From positions 124,001-188,000 of the forward strand of contig CALLLW010000023.1 in NCBI GenBank assembly GCA_938007995.1: DNA of 64,000 nt. The letters are read 5' to 3'. Below the pieces are notes generated by a model, which did no database searches, was not told the origin of the DNA, and saw only the letters and a program-made list of their open reading frames with translations. Every line of letters starts with the position of its first letter. The stretch's first letter is position 1. The position numbers were made by a program, and so were the translations under genes. Shown one piece after another: positions 38,240-47,501 of this stretch. Source of the DNA: an uncultured Granulosicoccaceae bacterium (GTDB lineage: Bacteria > Pseudomonadota > Gammaproteobacteria > Granulosicoccales > Granulosicoccaceae).

Positions 38240-39796
38240 ATGACAATTCCTGTTTTGCTGTATATGTTGCTGTCTTGCATCACGGCTGTGTTCGTGCCGT
38301 GGGTCGGGGCGATCTTCTACTACATACTCGCTGTAGGGCAACCTGAGGATCTGTTCCCTCACCACTTCGGCGAGGGAAGTCGAAATTCACTTTATATATC
38401 CCTGGCTGTTATCGCTGGTCTTGGTTTGGCCACAGCGACACAACAGGTCGACTGGCGGCGATTGTTTGCGCTACCCAACCTGGCCCTGATGCTGGTTGTG
38501 GTGGCGTTCAACCTGTCTATTCTTACCAGCCCTTTTGCCGAGTTTTTTGACGTCAAGATTGCCAAGCTTTCTTCTGTGCAAATGCTTGATACTTTCAACA
38601 AAATCATGCTCATCTACTTTGTTGCCGTATTGCTTATTGATACGCGATTCAAGCTGATGTGCCTGATTTCTGTGATCGCCGGTGTGTTGCTCTACTGGGT
38701 GTTGTGGGCCAACAAAATCTACTTTACCGGGGAATTCTGGCGGTTTGGTGATAACGGCAGGCTCAATGGACCATGGGGTCTGTACCACGATGAAAATTAT
38801 CTGGCGATGTTGTTCGTGCTGGCAGTGCCCATATTTTACTACCTGTCGGTTGCTACCACGAACAGAGTAATAAAATACGGTCTGTGGCTCTGTATTCCAC
38901 TTGCGTGGCACGCGCTTTTCTTGACCGGTTCTCGCGGAGCGCTGCTATCACTCATCGTGGTAATGACGTACATATTCTTCCGCAGTTACAGCAAAAAGGC
39001 CTCGCTGATTTTCGTGGTTGGTCTTGTGGTGGCGATCGCCACACAGAGCGGTAACATGCTGCAACGTGTTACTGACACAATCAGCGCTGAAGAGCTCGAA
39101 AGAGATCGTGCATTTATTGAGAACTCAGATGATTCGCCTGAAATTCTTGAAAAGCCGGTTGATCCGCGCCTGATATCGTGGGAGGTAGGTCTGAAGATTA
39201 TGCGTGACTATCCGCTGTTGGGCGTGGGTGCTGCTAACTTTATGCGGGCCTTCCCGGAGTACGATGAGTCAGATCCGCACGTCGCGCACAATACACTCGT
39301 ACAGTTCGGGGCTGCTAATGGCGTCGGCGCCGCATTTGTATACTTGTATTTACTCTGGCTGCGGCTGCGTAATGTTATGCAGAAGCCAGATCCCGAAAAG
39401 ACATATCCGCAAGGGCATCCACGGGACTACCTTGACGATCTGTTAAATTCATTGTTTATCGGATTTTATACTGTAGCGCTGTTCCTCGATTTAATGGTGA
39501 TCGAAGTGACGTACTTTGTGTTCCTGGTGGGCACTTGCAAGTACATTCTTGATAACAAGAAGAGTCGGCCGTTCTTTACAATCATCGATTCAGTGTACCG
39601 ATGGAAGCAGAGTAAAGCAGACGCTGAAGAGGCAAAAGCGGTTGTCAATACCGCGGTGCCCGTGTACCGAACTGTCATGCAGGACGACAGCAATATTCTA
39701 GTTGATAAGCCGGTTGCACTGCCTGCGGCTGAGGCCATCAAGCCGAAGCTCAATCAGTACGCACCGACAGGTCATCTGTATGCCGACGCCAAATAG
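38240..39796 (+). CDS. O-antigen ligase/Wzy-like polymerase of exopolysaccharide locus
   Basis: The 518-residue protein has about ten membrane helices and a large periplasmic loop between them. The Wzy_C/O-antigen ligase features are LTGSRGALLSLIVV and, in the loop, DPRLISWEVGLKIMRDYPLLG followed by HVAHNTLVQFGAANG. Related proteins in exosortase A loci are annotated as O-glycosylation ligase or polymerase. It would polymerise or transfer the lipid-linked repeat in the periplasm. The C-terminal 80 residues are cytoplasmic and polar. Confidence 0.85.
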   Translation: MTIPVLLYMLLSCITAVFVPWVGAIFYYILAVGQPEDLFPHHFGEGSRNSLYISLAVIAGLGLATATQQVDWRRLFALPNLALMLVVVAFNLSILTSPFAEFFDVKIAKLSSVQMLDTFNKIMLIYFVAVLLIDTRFKLMCLISVIAGVLLYWVLWANKIYFTGEFWRFGDNGRLNGPWGLYHDENYLAMLFVLAVPIFYYLSVATTNRVIKYGLWLCIPLAWHALFLTGSRGALLSLIVVMTYIFFRSYSKKASLIFVVGLVVAIATQSGNMLQRVTDTISAEELERDRAFIENSDDSPEILEKPVDPRLISWEVGLKIMRDYPLLGVGAANFMRAFPEYDESDPHVAHNTLVQFGAANGVGAAFVYLYLLWLRLRNVMQKPDPEKTYPQGHPRDYLDDLLNSLFIGFYTVALFLDLMVIEVTYFVFLVGTCKYILDNKKSRPFFTIIDSVYRWKQSKADAEEAKAVVNTAVPVYRTVMQDDSNILVDKPVALPAAEAIKPKLNQYAPTGHLYADAK

Positions 39797-39849
39797 CCAG
39801 AGTGGTAGGCCGGGTGGTAGGCAGGCTGAAAGCAAGGCAGACTGGTCAA

Positions 39850-40992
39850 TCAGCCGTTGCTGGTAATTTTAAGATAGACCTCTTTATAGCTCTGGATCAT
39901 TTGATTCAGAGCGAATTTATTGTCAAAGGTTTTCTTCGCGTTTTCGCCTAAACGCATCCTGGTGGCTTTGTCTGTTGTGAGCTGCAGCATTGTCTCTGCC
40001 AGCTGTACTGTATTGTCTGATTCAACAACTTTGCCGTTGATTTGATCTTGTATCAGTTCAGTGTTGCCGCCGACAGCTGTGACGATACAGCAGGTGGAGA
40101 ATGACATGGCTTCAAGTAGGGTCATCGACGTGCCTTCGCTAAAAGAAGAGAGAATATAAACGTCGATTAATGACATGTATTTTTGTGTATCGGTTTGAAA
40201 GCCGGTGAAAATAACCGCCTGCTCAACTTTAAGTTCTTTAACCAGTTCTTCGATGGCGATTTTCTGGTCCCCGTCACCTACGAGTAAAAGCCTGGCGTCG
40301 GGGTGCGCTTCGTACACTTTGGCAAATGCGCGTACCATCATCGGAAGGTTTTTTATAGTGTCGAAGCGGGTGATGGTGCCGAATACTATATTTTCATCAG
40401 TCAGTTGTAGTGTGTTGTTGCCTTTCCCTTTCCCTTTCCCTTTCCCTTTCCCTTGTCCGGCAGTTGGTACATTGGCCTCGATGCCATTGTAGATAACGCT
40501 GATGGTGCTTTTTCTAAACCACTCATATTCCGCCAGAGCGTTTTTAGTTGCCTCTGATATCGCAATGATTGAGCTGGTCAAGAGCCCCAGGGCTTGATTG
40601 ACCAGTCGCCGTTTCCAGCTGTAACTGTCTGGATGGAAGCGACCGTGTTCGGTAAATACAACTTTGGCGTCTGTGAAAAGTGCCGCCAGTACACCATAGA
40701 CATAGGGTGTGTACTGGTGGCAGTGGACGATGTGTACGTTATTTTCACGTAGTATTTCTCTTATTGATTTAATCAGACTGGTATCAAATCCGGGTGATCG
40801 GTTAAGTATGTGAAACGCTGTGCCCGATTGTTGCAGTTTGTGTCCTATCGGGCCGATCTCTCCTTCAAGGCATACAATGGCATTTTCAAAAACTGATTTA
40901 TCCGCATGATTTACGAGCTGGTAGATCACCTGTTCGGTGCCACCAATGCCCATGTTATACGTGACGTGCAGAATATTAATTTTTTGATTCAT
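39850..40992 (-). CDS. Glycosyltransferase family 4 with Gly-Lys repeat
   Basis: The 380-residue GT-B glycosyltransferase has HVTYNMGIGGTEQVIYQLVN, IVHCHQYTPYVYGVLAAL, VIYNGIEANV, and the donor-site segment SFSEGTSMTLLEAMSFSTCC. In the linker between the two Rossmann halves sits a run of alternating Gly and Lys (about 11 residues) encoded by a hexanucleotide tandem repeat. The gene lies 21 bases after the asparagine-synthase-like gene in the same direction, so the two form an operon. Confidence 0.9.
   Translation of the reverse strand: MNQKINILHVTYNMGIGGTEQVIYQLVNHADKSVFENAIVCLEGEIGPIGHKLQQSGTAFHILNRSPGFDTSLIKSIREILRENNVHIVHCHQYTPYVYGVLAALFTDAKVVFTEHGRFHPDSYSWKRRLVNQALGLLTSSIIAISEATKNALAEYEWFRKSTISVIYNGIEANVPTAGQGKGKGKGKGKGNNTLQLTDENIVFGTITRFDTIKNLPMMVRAFAKVYEAHPDARLLLVGDGDQKIAIEELVKELKVEQAVIFTGFQTDTQKYMSLIDVYILSSFSEGTSMTLLEAMSFSTCCIVTAVGGNTELIQDQINGKVVESDNTVQLAETMLQLTTDKATRMRLGENAKKTFDNKFALNQMIQSYKEVYLKITSNG
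40421..40454 (-). repeat. Hexanucleotide tandem repeat encoding (Gly-Lys)n
   Basis: On the plus strand CCTTTC is repeated five times and is followed by a partial sixth copy. The six-base period adds or removes one Gly-Lys pair without changing frame. It falls in the interdomain linker of the glycosyltransferase, so copy-number variation would alter linker length instead of switching the gene off. Confidence 0.9.
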
Positions 40993-41013
40993 TGATTACT
41001 TACTTTTGAAAAA

Positions 41014-42906
41014 TTAAACAGTTTCTGCAATGTAGCGTTCCCACCACAGTTCAAAGGTCAGCATGCTCCATAGCTCGCTTGAAAAGTCACGCGAGCCATC
41101 CTGATGTTGTTGCCAGATTTTAGCTACCTCATCCGGTTTGAAAAATTGTGACAGCCCATTATTTGTAGCCAGTAATCTGGTTTCCGCAATTTCCTTTATT
41201 TCATTTCTCAGCCAGCTTGCCAAAGGCACTGAAAAGCCCATTTTCTTTCGGTACAGTGTTTCATCGCTTAGCAGCCTTTCCATCGTCTTTTTAAGGACGT
41301 ACTTGGTTTCTTTATCTTTCAGCTTAAGATTTGCCGGAATGGTGGCAGCAAATTCCACCACCCGGTAATCCAGTATTGGTGCCCTGGTCTCGAGGGAGTT
41401 AGCCATGCTCATTCGGTCGACTTTGACCAGAATATCTCCTGGCAGATAACTTTTGATATCGGTGTACAGAATTTTTGAAAGATGGTTGTCAGTGTCAGCT
41501 GCGTGATAAAGATCTGTGGTTATGTCTGCAGGATCGTAGTCTGACAGTTTGGCCTTGAAGTCGTCACGTGCCAGTCTGTTCCAAAGCTGGTTGCTGAAGA
41601 ATGTATTCGAGATATAGAAACCAGCGTCTGGAGGAACTGCCAGAGACCCCAGTAGAGAAGCGCCCCGGCGCAGTTGTCTGTTGGGGTTGTCAAACAGCGT
41701 TTTCGCACCTTTGGCTAACAGGCTTTTGGGCAGGAAAGGCGGGACTTTGGAGCGGATGCTGTTTTCGAGCTGATCCTGTTGGTACTTACTGTATCCGGCA
41801 AAGTTCTCATCACCGCCATCACCCGCCAGGGCTACAGTCACCATCGATCTTGCCAGTTTAGAAACGAAGAACGTCGGCACGAATGACGGGTCAGCAAATG
41901 GCTCGTCAAAGTAGCCTGCAATGTCAATCAGGTTGTCTGCCACCGTTTCTTTTACGGTCAATTCGTGGTGGTCTGTGTTGAACTGCTCCGCCACTTTTGC
42001 TGCGTAGGCGACTTCATCGAATTTCTCCGAATCAAATCCAATCGCACAGGTTGTGACGGCTGATTGCTGATTTTTTGCCATCAATCCGACCACAGCACTT
42101 GAGTCGACACCTCCACTTAGAAATGCACCCAGAGGCACGTCACTGACCATGCGACTTTTAACACTGTCGTTTAAAAGGGAGTAAAGCTCGTCCTGAATTT
42201 CATCAACAGGTCTTTTACTGGTATCAGCAAAAGAAACATCCCAGTATTGCCGGCTTTTTATTCCATCCCTGCCTACCAGCATCCAGTGACCGGCCTGCAC
42301 TTTATCGATGAATTTGAAGATAGATTTTGTTTCAGGAACGTATTGATAGAAGAAGAAGTCTTTGACAGCATCATCGCGGATACTGCGATCAATGTTTGGT
42401 GCGGCAAGAATCGCTTTGATCTCAGAGGCGAAAAGGAATGTGTCGTCTTTGCGATAAAAGTAGAGGGGTTTCTTTCCGAGTCGGTCTCTGGCCAGAAACA
42501 GCGTCTTCTCAACCGTGTCCCACACTGCGATTGAAAACATCCCGTTCAGATATTGCAAACAATCCGGGCCGTGTTTTTCGTATAGTGCCAGCATCACTTC
42601 CGTGTCTGATGAGCCTCGGAAATGCACACCTTCCGCCTCAAGCTCTGCACGGCGTAGCTGGAAATTATAGATCTCACCATTAAAAACCGTTACATATCGC
42701 CCTGAGGCCGACTTCATAGGTTGACGGCCGGACTCTGTCAGATCGATAATCGCCAACCTTCGATGACAAAGGCCAACAGCAGGATCGGCGTACACATCGG
42801 AGTCATCAGGGCCGCGATGAGCAATGGTGTTGCCCATTTTCTCTAATAAAGCTTCCGGGTTTTCGTATGAGTGTTCGAACTGAGTAAAACCTGCAATACC
42901 GCACAT
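41014..42906 (-). CDS. Asparagine synthase-like amidotransferase of the exopolysaccharide locus
   Basis: The 630-residue protein has an N-terminal class II glutaminase domain (catalytic Cys2 in MCGIAGFTQF, then IAHRGPDDSDVY and VTVFNGEIYN) and a C-terminal ATP-dependent synthetase domain with the PP-loop PLGAFLSGGVDSSAVVGL and LAGDGGDENFAGYSKY. It would amidate a carboxyl group using glutamine and ATP. Copies beside exosortase A (TIGR03108 as I recall) are thought to modify the polymer's uronic acids. It is divergent from the polysaccharide deacetylase gene. Confidence 0.9.
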   Translation of the reverse strand: MCGIAGFTQFEHSYENPEALLEKMGNTIAHRGPDDSDVYADPAVGLCHRRLAIIDLTESGRQPMKSASGRYVTVFNGEIYNFQLRRAELEAEGVHFRGSSDTEVMLALYEKHGPDCLQYLNGMFSIAVWDTVEKTLFLARDRLGKKPLYFYRKDDTFLFASEIKAILAAPNIDRSIRDDAVKDFFFYQYVPETKSIFKFIDKVQAGHWMLVGRDGIKSRQYWDVSFADTSKRPVDEIQDELYSLLNDSVKSRMVSDVPLGAFLSGGVDSSAVVGLMAKNQQSAVTTCAIGFDSEKFDEVAYAAKVAEQFNTDHHELTVKETVADNLIDIAGYFDEPFADPSFVPTFFVSKLARSMVTVALAGDGGDENFAGYSKYQQDQLENSIRSKVPPFLPKSLLAKGAKTLFDNPNRQLRRGASLLGSLAVPPDAGFYISNTFFSNQLWNRLARDDFKAKLSDYDPADITTDLYHAADTDNHLSKILYTDIKSYLPGDILVKVDRMSMANSLETRAPILDYRVVEFAATIPANLKLKDKETKYVLKKTMERLLSDETLYRKKMGFSVPLASWLRNEIKEIAETRLLATNNGLSQFFKPDEVAKIWQQHQDGSRDFSSELWSMLTFELWWERYIAETV

Positions 42907-43159
42907 TGTGTGAATCCGATAGTTAAATACGTCTGAGTAAATTTATTAATTGTTTGTGTAAATGAATTCTTTTACCAGCCGAAGTCGTAGCGGCTGTTCT
43001 TGAAGATTCTGATTACTGAAGCGTGAACCTACGATCTGATGCCTGCCAGGGATGGAAAGCCTGGCTGTGGAAGTGGCAGCGTACTCAAGTTTGCAGCAAA
43101 AAGTGCGGATCGGTGGATTCAGGCCGATGAAGGCCAATGAGAAATTTTTTAATCGAAAA

Positions 43160-44026
43160 ATGACTAACAACACAAATGCTATTCGTCCCGGGAATGCGAT
43201 GACGGTTGATGTCGAAGACTACTTTCAAGTTTCCGCCTTCGATCCTTACGTCGATCGCGCCAGGTGGGGGGAGTATGAGAGCAGAGTTGAAGCAAACACA
43301 GATCGTATACTCGCCAAGTTCGAGCAGTATAATGTGAAGGCGACTTTTTTCACATTAGGATGGGTGGCCGATAAGTATCCTGCGGTTGTTCGCCGTATTG
43401 TGGAAGGTGGGCACGAGCTCGCTTCGCACGGGTGGGACCATATTATGGTAACCCGTTTAACGCGTGAAGAATTTGGCAAGGATATTCAGCGAGCCAAGCA
43501 GACCCTCGAAGATGTGACCGGCGCACAGGTTGATGGTTACCGCGCCCCGAGCTACTCGTTTACCAGCAAGAACAACTGGGCGCACGATGTACTCGCTGAG
43601 CAGGGATACCGCTACAGTTCAAGCGTCGCACCGATAAAGCATGATCTGTATGGCATCCCGGACGCACCTCGATTTGCGCACACTTATGCTGACGGTGCAG
43701 TGATTGAATTGCCTATAACCACAACCCGTTTTTTAGGTCGTAACATTCCCTGTGGTGGTGGTGGCTGGTTCCGACTCTATCCCTACGCACTGAGTAGCTG
43801 GGCGATAAATCGTGTGCGTACTGATGATGGTGAGCGTTCGATATTTTACTTTCACCCGTGGGAGATTGATCCGCAGCAACCGAGGGTTGACGGGCTAAGT
43901 CTGCGCACCCGCTTCAGGCATTATCAGAACCTCACAAAAATGGAACCGAAAATTGAACGGTTACTGAAGGATTTTGACTGGGGAACCATGGCAGAGGTTT
44001 TTTCTGAAGAGTTGAAGTTAAATTGA
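43160..44026 (+). CDS. XrtA-type polysaccharide deacetylase
   Basis: NodB-type deacetylase of about 288 residues. The start chosen, ATG 43160, is the first methionine just before the conserved N-terminus AMTVDVEDYFQVSAFDP; a frame from 43052 adds 36 residues without similarity. Metal-site motifs are TVDVEDYF, SHGWDH and RAPSYSF, followed by the C-terminal segment FYFHPWEIDP. The architecture equals the DUF3473-containing deacetylases of exosortase A loci (TIGR03006). It probably removes N-acetyl groups from the polymer. Confidence 0.9.
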   Translation: MTNNTNAIRPGNAMTVDVEDYFQVSAFDPYVDRARWGEYESRVEANTDRILAKFEQYNVKATFFTLGWVADKYPAVVRRIVEGGHELASHGWDHIMVTRLTREEFGKDIQRAKQTLEDVTGAQVDGYRAPSYSFTSKNNWAHDVLAEQGYRYSSSVAPIKHDLYGIPDAPRFAHTYADGAVIELPITTTRFLGRNIPCGGGGWFRLYPYALSSWAINRVRTDDGERSIFYFHPWEIDPQQPRVDGLSLRTRFRHYQNLTKMEPKIERLLKDFDWGTMAEVFSEELKLN

Positions 44027-44300
44027 TAAACGCTCTTGCAGCCATGATTAGATTGTTCGATTTTGTTAACAATGCGTTTAGCACACGAACCGGTGTGAGA
44101 TGCATTTCACGCTTGGTTTGCAACGCCTTGAATTTGCTTCCATTGCGTTTTGTAGTATTTGGTCGATTTGGCACGAGCTGCACGGGTATCTCGTTAATGA
44201 TGATCTTAAGTGATACATTTTTGTTGCATTGTGAGACCAGGGTCGAGGTACCGAAATCGTTACGCCTGTATAGTACGTCGTTTTCCAGCAGGCTGAATTT

Positions 44301-45149
44301 ATGTATCAGGAATATTACGATCTTAAGTCCGAACCTTTTCCGCTTTCATCGCACGGCGACAACCTGTACCTGCATGAATCGTTTAAGCGATCTATGTCAT
44401 ACCTGTTTTATGCGTTCCACAGGGGCGAAGGTATGGTTTTGATTTCCGGTCGTCCTGGTAGCGGCAAATCTACTTTAATTGAAGAGATTGTTGCAGAAAC
44501 CAGTGATGTCGATATGCCTGTTACTGTGGTAGATTGTGCTGGTTTAGTAGGCAGTGATCTGTTGGAGCTGTATCTGGAACAACTTGGTGTTGTGGCTGCC
44601 CCTGAAGTATCTAATGCTCGCGCCGTTCGGGATACGCTTGCCAACCTTAGGTCTACCAAGCGTCCAGTACTTATACTTGACGATGCGCACTTGCTATCAG
44701 ATGAAGATTTGAAGACGGTTTACATGTTGTGCAACCTGAAGCAAAAAGGCGTGCATCTGGTGCAGATTGTGTTGGCGGGCCATGCGGTGTTGAGGGAAAA
44801 GCTGTTATCTCCGGGCTACGAACAGTTCCATCAGCGATTAGTTGCAACTTGCAACATTGATGCACTGGAGATGTCGGAGACACGAGAGTACATTCTGCAT
44901 AAACTGCGGTCTTCAGGATGGACGAATAACCCAAATATTGCAGAAAGTGTTTACGGTGCCGTTTACAGATCTAGCCTTGGAGTGCCGCGATGGATCGACT
45001 TGATCTGCAGCCGGATGTTATTGAACGCGATGGCTGATGAAAGAAAGTTTGTTTCCCTAGAAGATATATGTGAGGTCATACGTGACCTTATTAACGAAGA
45101 CTTGCTGCCGAACCAGGTTCGGTTATCAAGCCACACAAAAGTAGCGTGA
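44301..45149 (+). CDS. ExeA-like ATPase of XrtA-type locus
   Basis: The 282-residue AAA ATPase has the N-terminal MYQEYYDLKSEPFPLSSHGD typical of ExeA/GspA proteins, a Walker A site in SGRPGSGKSTLIEE (residues 49-62), and a Walker B site in RPVLILDDAHLLSDED. Homologues are a standard part of exosortase A loci (TIGR03015); their role is thought to be in assembly or secretion of the polymer. The 274 bases before it hold no gene. It overlaps the export lipoprotein gene at its 3' end. Confidence 0.9.
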   Translation: MYQEYYDLKSEPFPLSSHGDNLYLHESFKRSMSYLFYAFHRGEGMVLISGRPGSGKSTLIEEIVAETSDVDMPVTVVDCAGLVGSDLLELYLEQLGVVAAPEVSNARAVRDTLANLRSTKRPVLILDDAHLLSDEDLKTVYMLCNLKQKGVHLVQIVLAGHAVLREKLLSPGYEQFHQRLVATCNIDALEMSETREYILHKLRSSGWTNNPNIAESVYGAVYRSSLGVPRWIDLICSRMLLNAMADERKFVSLEDICEVIRDLINEDLLPNQVRLSSHTKVA

Positions 45150-45817
45150 GTGCCACTATGAAAACTGTGTTAACTGTCCTAACCGCTTTGTTGGTCACTG
45201 TAGGATGCACCTCCGGTCCAGCCGGTGTTGTGCAACAGCCGGAAACCACAACTGTACAGGCTTCAGCGCCGGCAACGGGGAGCCCCGCGTCGGTCTCTGC
45301 TCAGGATGCCAGCTATCAGTACATTATCGGCCCTGGCGACACACTGGATATTTTTGTCTGGGGCTACGATGACCTGTCGGCTCAGGTGCCAGTCCGGCCT
45401 GATGGTAAAATCACCACCCGCCTCATTGAAGACATGCAGGCAAGTGGTAAAACGCCAACAGACCTTGCACGAGACATAGAAAAACAGTATGTCACTTATG
45501 TAAAAAACCCGACCGTGACGATCACCGTAGATCAGTTTGTTGGCGATCCGTCGCAACAGATCAAAGTGGTTGGTGGTGGTTCAGAGCCCAAGACAGTGCC
45601 CTATCGCAACAACATGACCGTGCTTGATGTGATGATCGAAGTTGGTGGCCTGAGTAAGTTTTCAAGCGGCAACAAGGCGCGGCTGGTGCGAACAGTCAAC
45701 GGCGAGCAGCAATCTTATAGAGTGAAATTGCAAAGTTTGCTAAAAGGTGGTGATATCAGAGCCAATCGTCCGGTCCAACCTGGTGACATCATCATCATTC
45801 CGGAGTCGTGGTTCTAG
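45146..45817 (+). CDS. Wza-like polysaccharide export lipoprotein
   Basis: The 223-residue outer-membrane lipoprotein has the lipobox LLVTVGC with Cys21 as lipidation site, a Poly_export domain (YIIGPGDTLDIFVWGYDDLS to VKNPTVTITV) and a SLBB domain after it (IKVVGGGSEPKTVPY). It would form part of the export channel. The start may be GTG 45146, overlapping the ATPase stop, or ATG 45158 four codons later. It matches the short, XrtA-associated export protein (TIGR03027). The chain-length gene follows after 60 bases. Confidence 0.92.
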   Translation: MSATMKTVLTVLTALLVTVGCTSGPAGVVQQPETTTVQASAPATGSPASVSAQDASYQYIIGPGDTLDIFVWGYDDLSAQVPVRPDGKITTRLIEDMQASGKTPTDLARDIEKQYVTYVKNPTVTITVDQFVGDPSQQIKVVGGGSEPKTVPYRNNMTVLDVMIEVGGLSKFSSGNKARLVRTVNGEQQSYRVKLQSLLKGGDIRANRPVQPGDIIIIPESWF

Positions 45818-45877
45818 GGTTTCCCGGGAATCGGCGCTTGGATAAAAACTGAATTATAAAAAGGCTAGTAGACAATA

Positions 45878-47467
45878 ATGCATGAGTTATTTGACAAGTT
45901 AAGTGAGTTTGTCTGGGGTGTTACCAGATATCGTTGGACAGCACTGGCTGTTGCCTGGACGGTAGCATTGCTGGGTTGGCTATCAGTCGCGCAAATTGAT
46001 TCTCGTTATCCTGCGACAGCGCGTTTATTCGTTGATACCAATCGGATCCTTGGACCTCTGATCCGTGATATCTCGGTTCAAACAGATGTTAAGAAGCAGG
46101 TTGCGTTGATGAGTAAGACGCTGCTGAGCCGACCTAACCTCGAGTCGCTGATTGAAAAGAACAATCTCGATGCGGATATTCTTCCCGGAGACACGAACGG
46201 CTATGAAGAGCTCATCGATCTTCTGCAGGACGAAATTGATATCTACGACACCAACGGTACCAAGTCGCTATATTCGGTTGAGTATTCTCATGCAGAGTCA
46301 GATGTGGCGCTGGGAGTTGTCGAAACGCTGGTCGATATCTTTGTTAACAGCTCGCTGGATGAAGAGCGAAAAGACAACCAAACAGCTATTACTTTCCTTG
46401 ACAAACAAATACTCGACTACGAGCAACGTTTGACTGCGGCAGAAGAACGCCTGGCAGATTTCAAACTCAGAAACGCAGGTTCACTCCCGGGTGAAGAAGG
46501 GGGTTACTACCAACGTCTTGAAAATCTGGTTGTGCAGCAGCGTGCCTCTGAACTGAATTTTCAGGAAGCGCGAAACAAGCGTAACGCACTGCGAGACCAG
46601 TTGGCTCAGATTGAGAGAAGTGTGTTGAGTGCATCAACCACCACTTCGCCGGCAGACGATCGTATAGAAGAGTTACAGAACTCACTTGACGAGCTACTGG
46701 TGCGATATACAGACCGGCATCCGCAGGTCTCTATTTTACGTCAGTCCATTGCTGACCTGCAGGCATCCAAGCTTAACGCCCCCGTCGGCTCAGGCAGCCG
46801 TAACTCACTGTTGCGTGAAGACGATGTTTACCAGAAAGTCAGTACACTGCTGGCAGAGGCAGAGGCAGACGTTGCAAAGTATCAGGCAAGAACCGTTAAC
46901 TTCAATGCACGTGTGGCAGAGCTAGAGAGCACCAGTGGCAGCTTCCCGCTGGTTGAAGCCGAACTGGTACAACTTGATCGCGATTACAACACCGTTCGCA
47001 AACAACACGAAACACTGCTTAACAAGCGAGAAGCAGCAAGGCTAACCGGTAACGTTGAAGCTGATTCTAACGATGTAAAGATACGCCTGATCGATCCACC
47101 ATTCGTACCTTCACGTCCGACAGACCCGGACAAACTTCTGCTGAACGTGCTGGTGTTGGTAGGAAGCATCGCAGTTGGTGTCGCTATAAGTTTCTTTATG
47201 TCACTGCTGCATCCAGTGTTCTACAACCGCCGTGCGCTTGAGCACTACACACAGATTCCTGTGTTGGGTGGTGTGAGTATGTCCAAGAAGGCTTCGTCTA
47301 GATTTGACAACACAGTATCTAATTTGAATTTCGGTATTCTTGCATTGCTCTTACCGGTAGTTTTTGGTGGGTTGTTGTACATGCAAGTCAAGAACAACGC
47401 AGTTTATGAAAGCCTGAAGCTAGATGCATTAAGTGATACCAAGCAAGTTTCAATGCTTGAGAAGTAA
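45878..47467 (+). CDS. Wzz/Wzc-type chain length determinant
   Basis: The 529-residue polysaccharide co-polymerase has a membrane helix near residues 19-38 (WTALAVAWTVALLGWLSVA), a long periplasmic coiled coil at about 190-400, and a second helix near 425-445 (LLLNVLVLVGSIAVGVAISF). A third hydrophobic stretch lies at about 485-505. No kinase domain is fused; the tyrosine kinase is the next gene. This split arrangement is typical of exosortase A-type loci (TIGR03007). Confidence 0.92.
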   Translation: MHELFDKLSEFVWGVTRYRWTALAVAWTVALLGWLSVAQIDSRYPATARLFVDTNRILGPLIRDISVQTDVKKQVALMSKTLLSRPNLESLIEKNNLDADILPGDTNGYEELIDLLQDEIDIYDTNGTKSLYSVEYSHAESDVALGVVETLVDIFVNSSLDEERKDNQTAITFLDKQILDYEQRLTAAEERLADFKLRNAGSLPGEEGGYYQRLENLVVQQRASELNFQEARNKRNALRDQLAQIERSVLSASTTTSPADDRIEELQNSLDELLVRYTDRHPQVSILRQSIADLQASKLNAPVGSGSRNSLLREDDVYQKVSTLLAEAEADVAKYQARTVNFNARVAELESTSGSFPLVEAELVQLDRDYNTVRKQHETLLNKREAARLTGNVEADSNDVKIRLIDPPFVPSRPTDPDKLLLNVLVLVGSIAVGVAISFFMSLLHPVFYNRRALEHYTQIPVLGGVSMSKKASSRFDNTVSNLNFGILALLLPVVFGGLLYMQVKNNAVYESLKLDALSDTKQVSMLEK

Positions 47468-47501
47468 AACCGAATAACAATTTAAAGTAAGGACCGTAGT
47501 A

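Noticed and set aside
44023-44442. Plus-strand ORF before the ATPase gene
   Set aside because: It overlaps the ATPase start by 140 bases, and its sequence is cysteine/arginine rich without family likeness.
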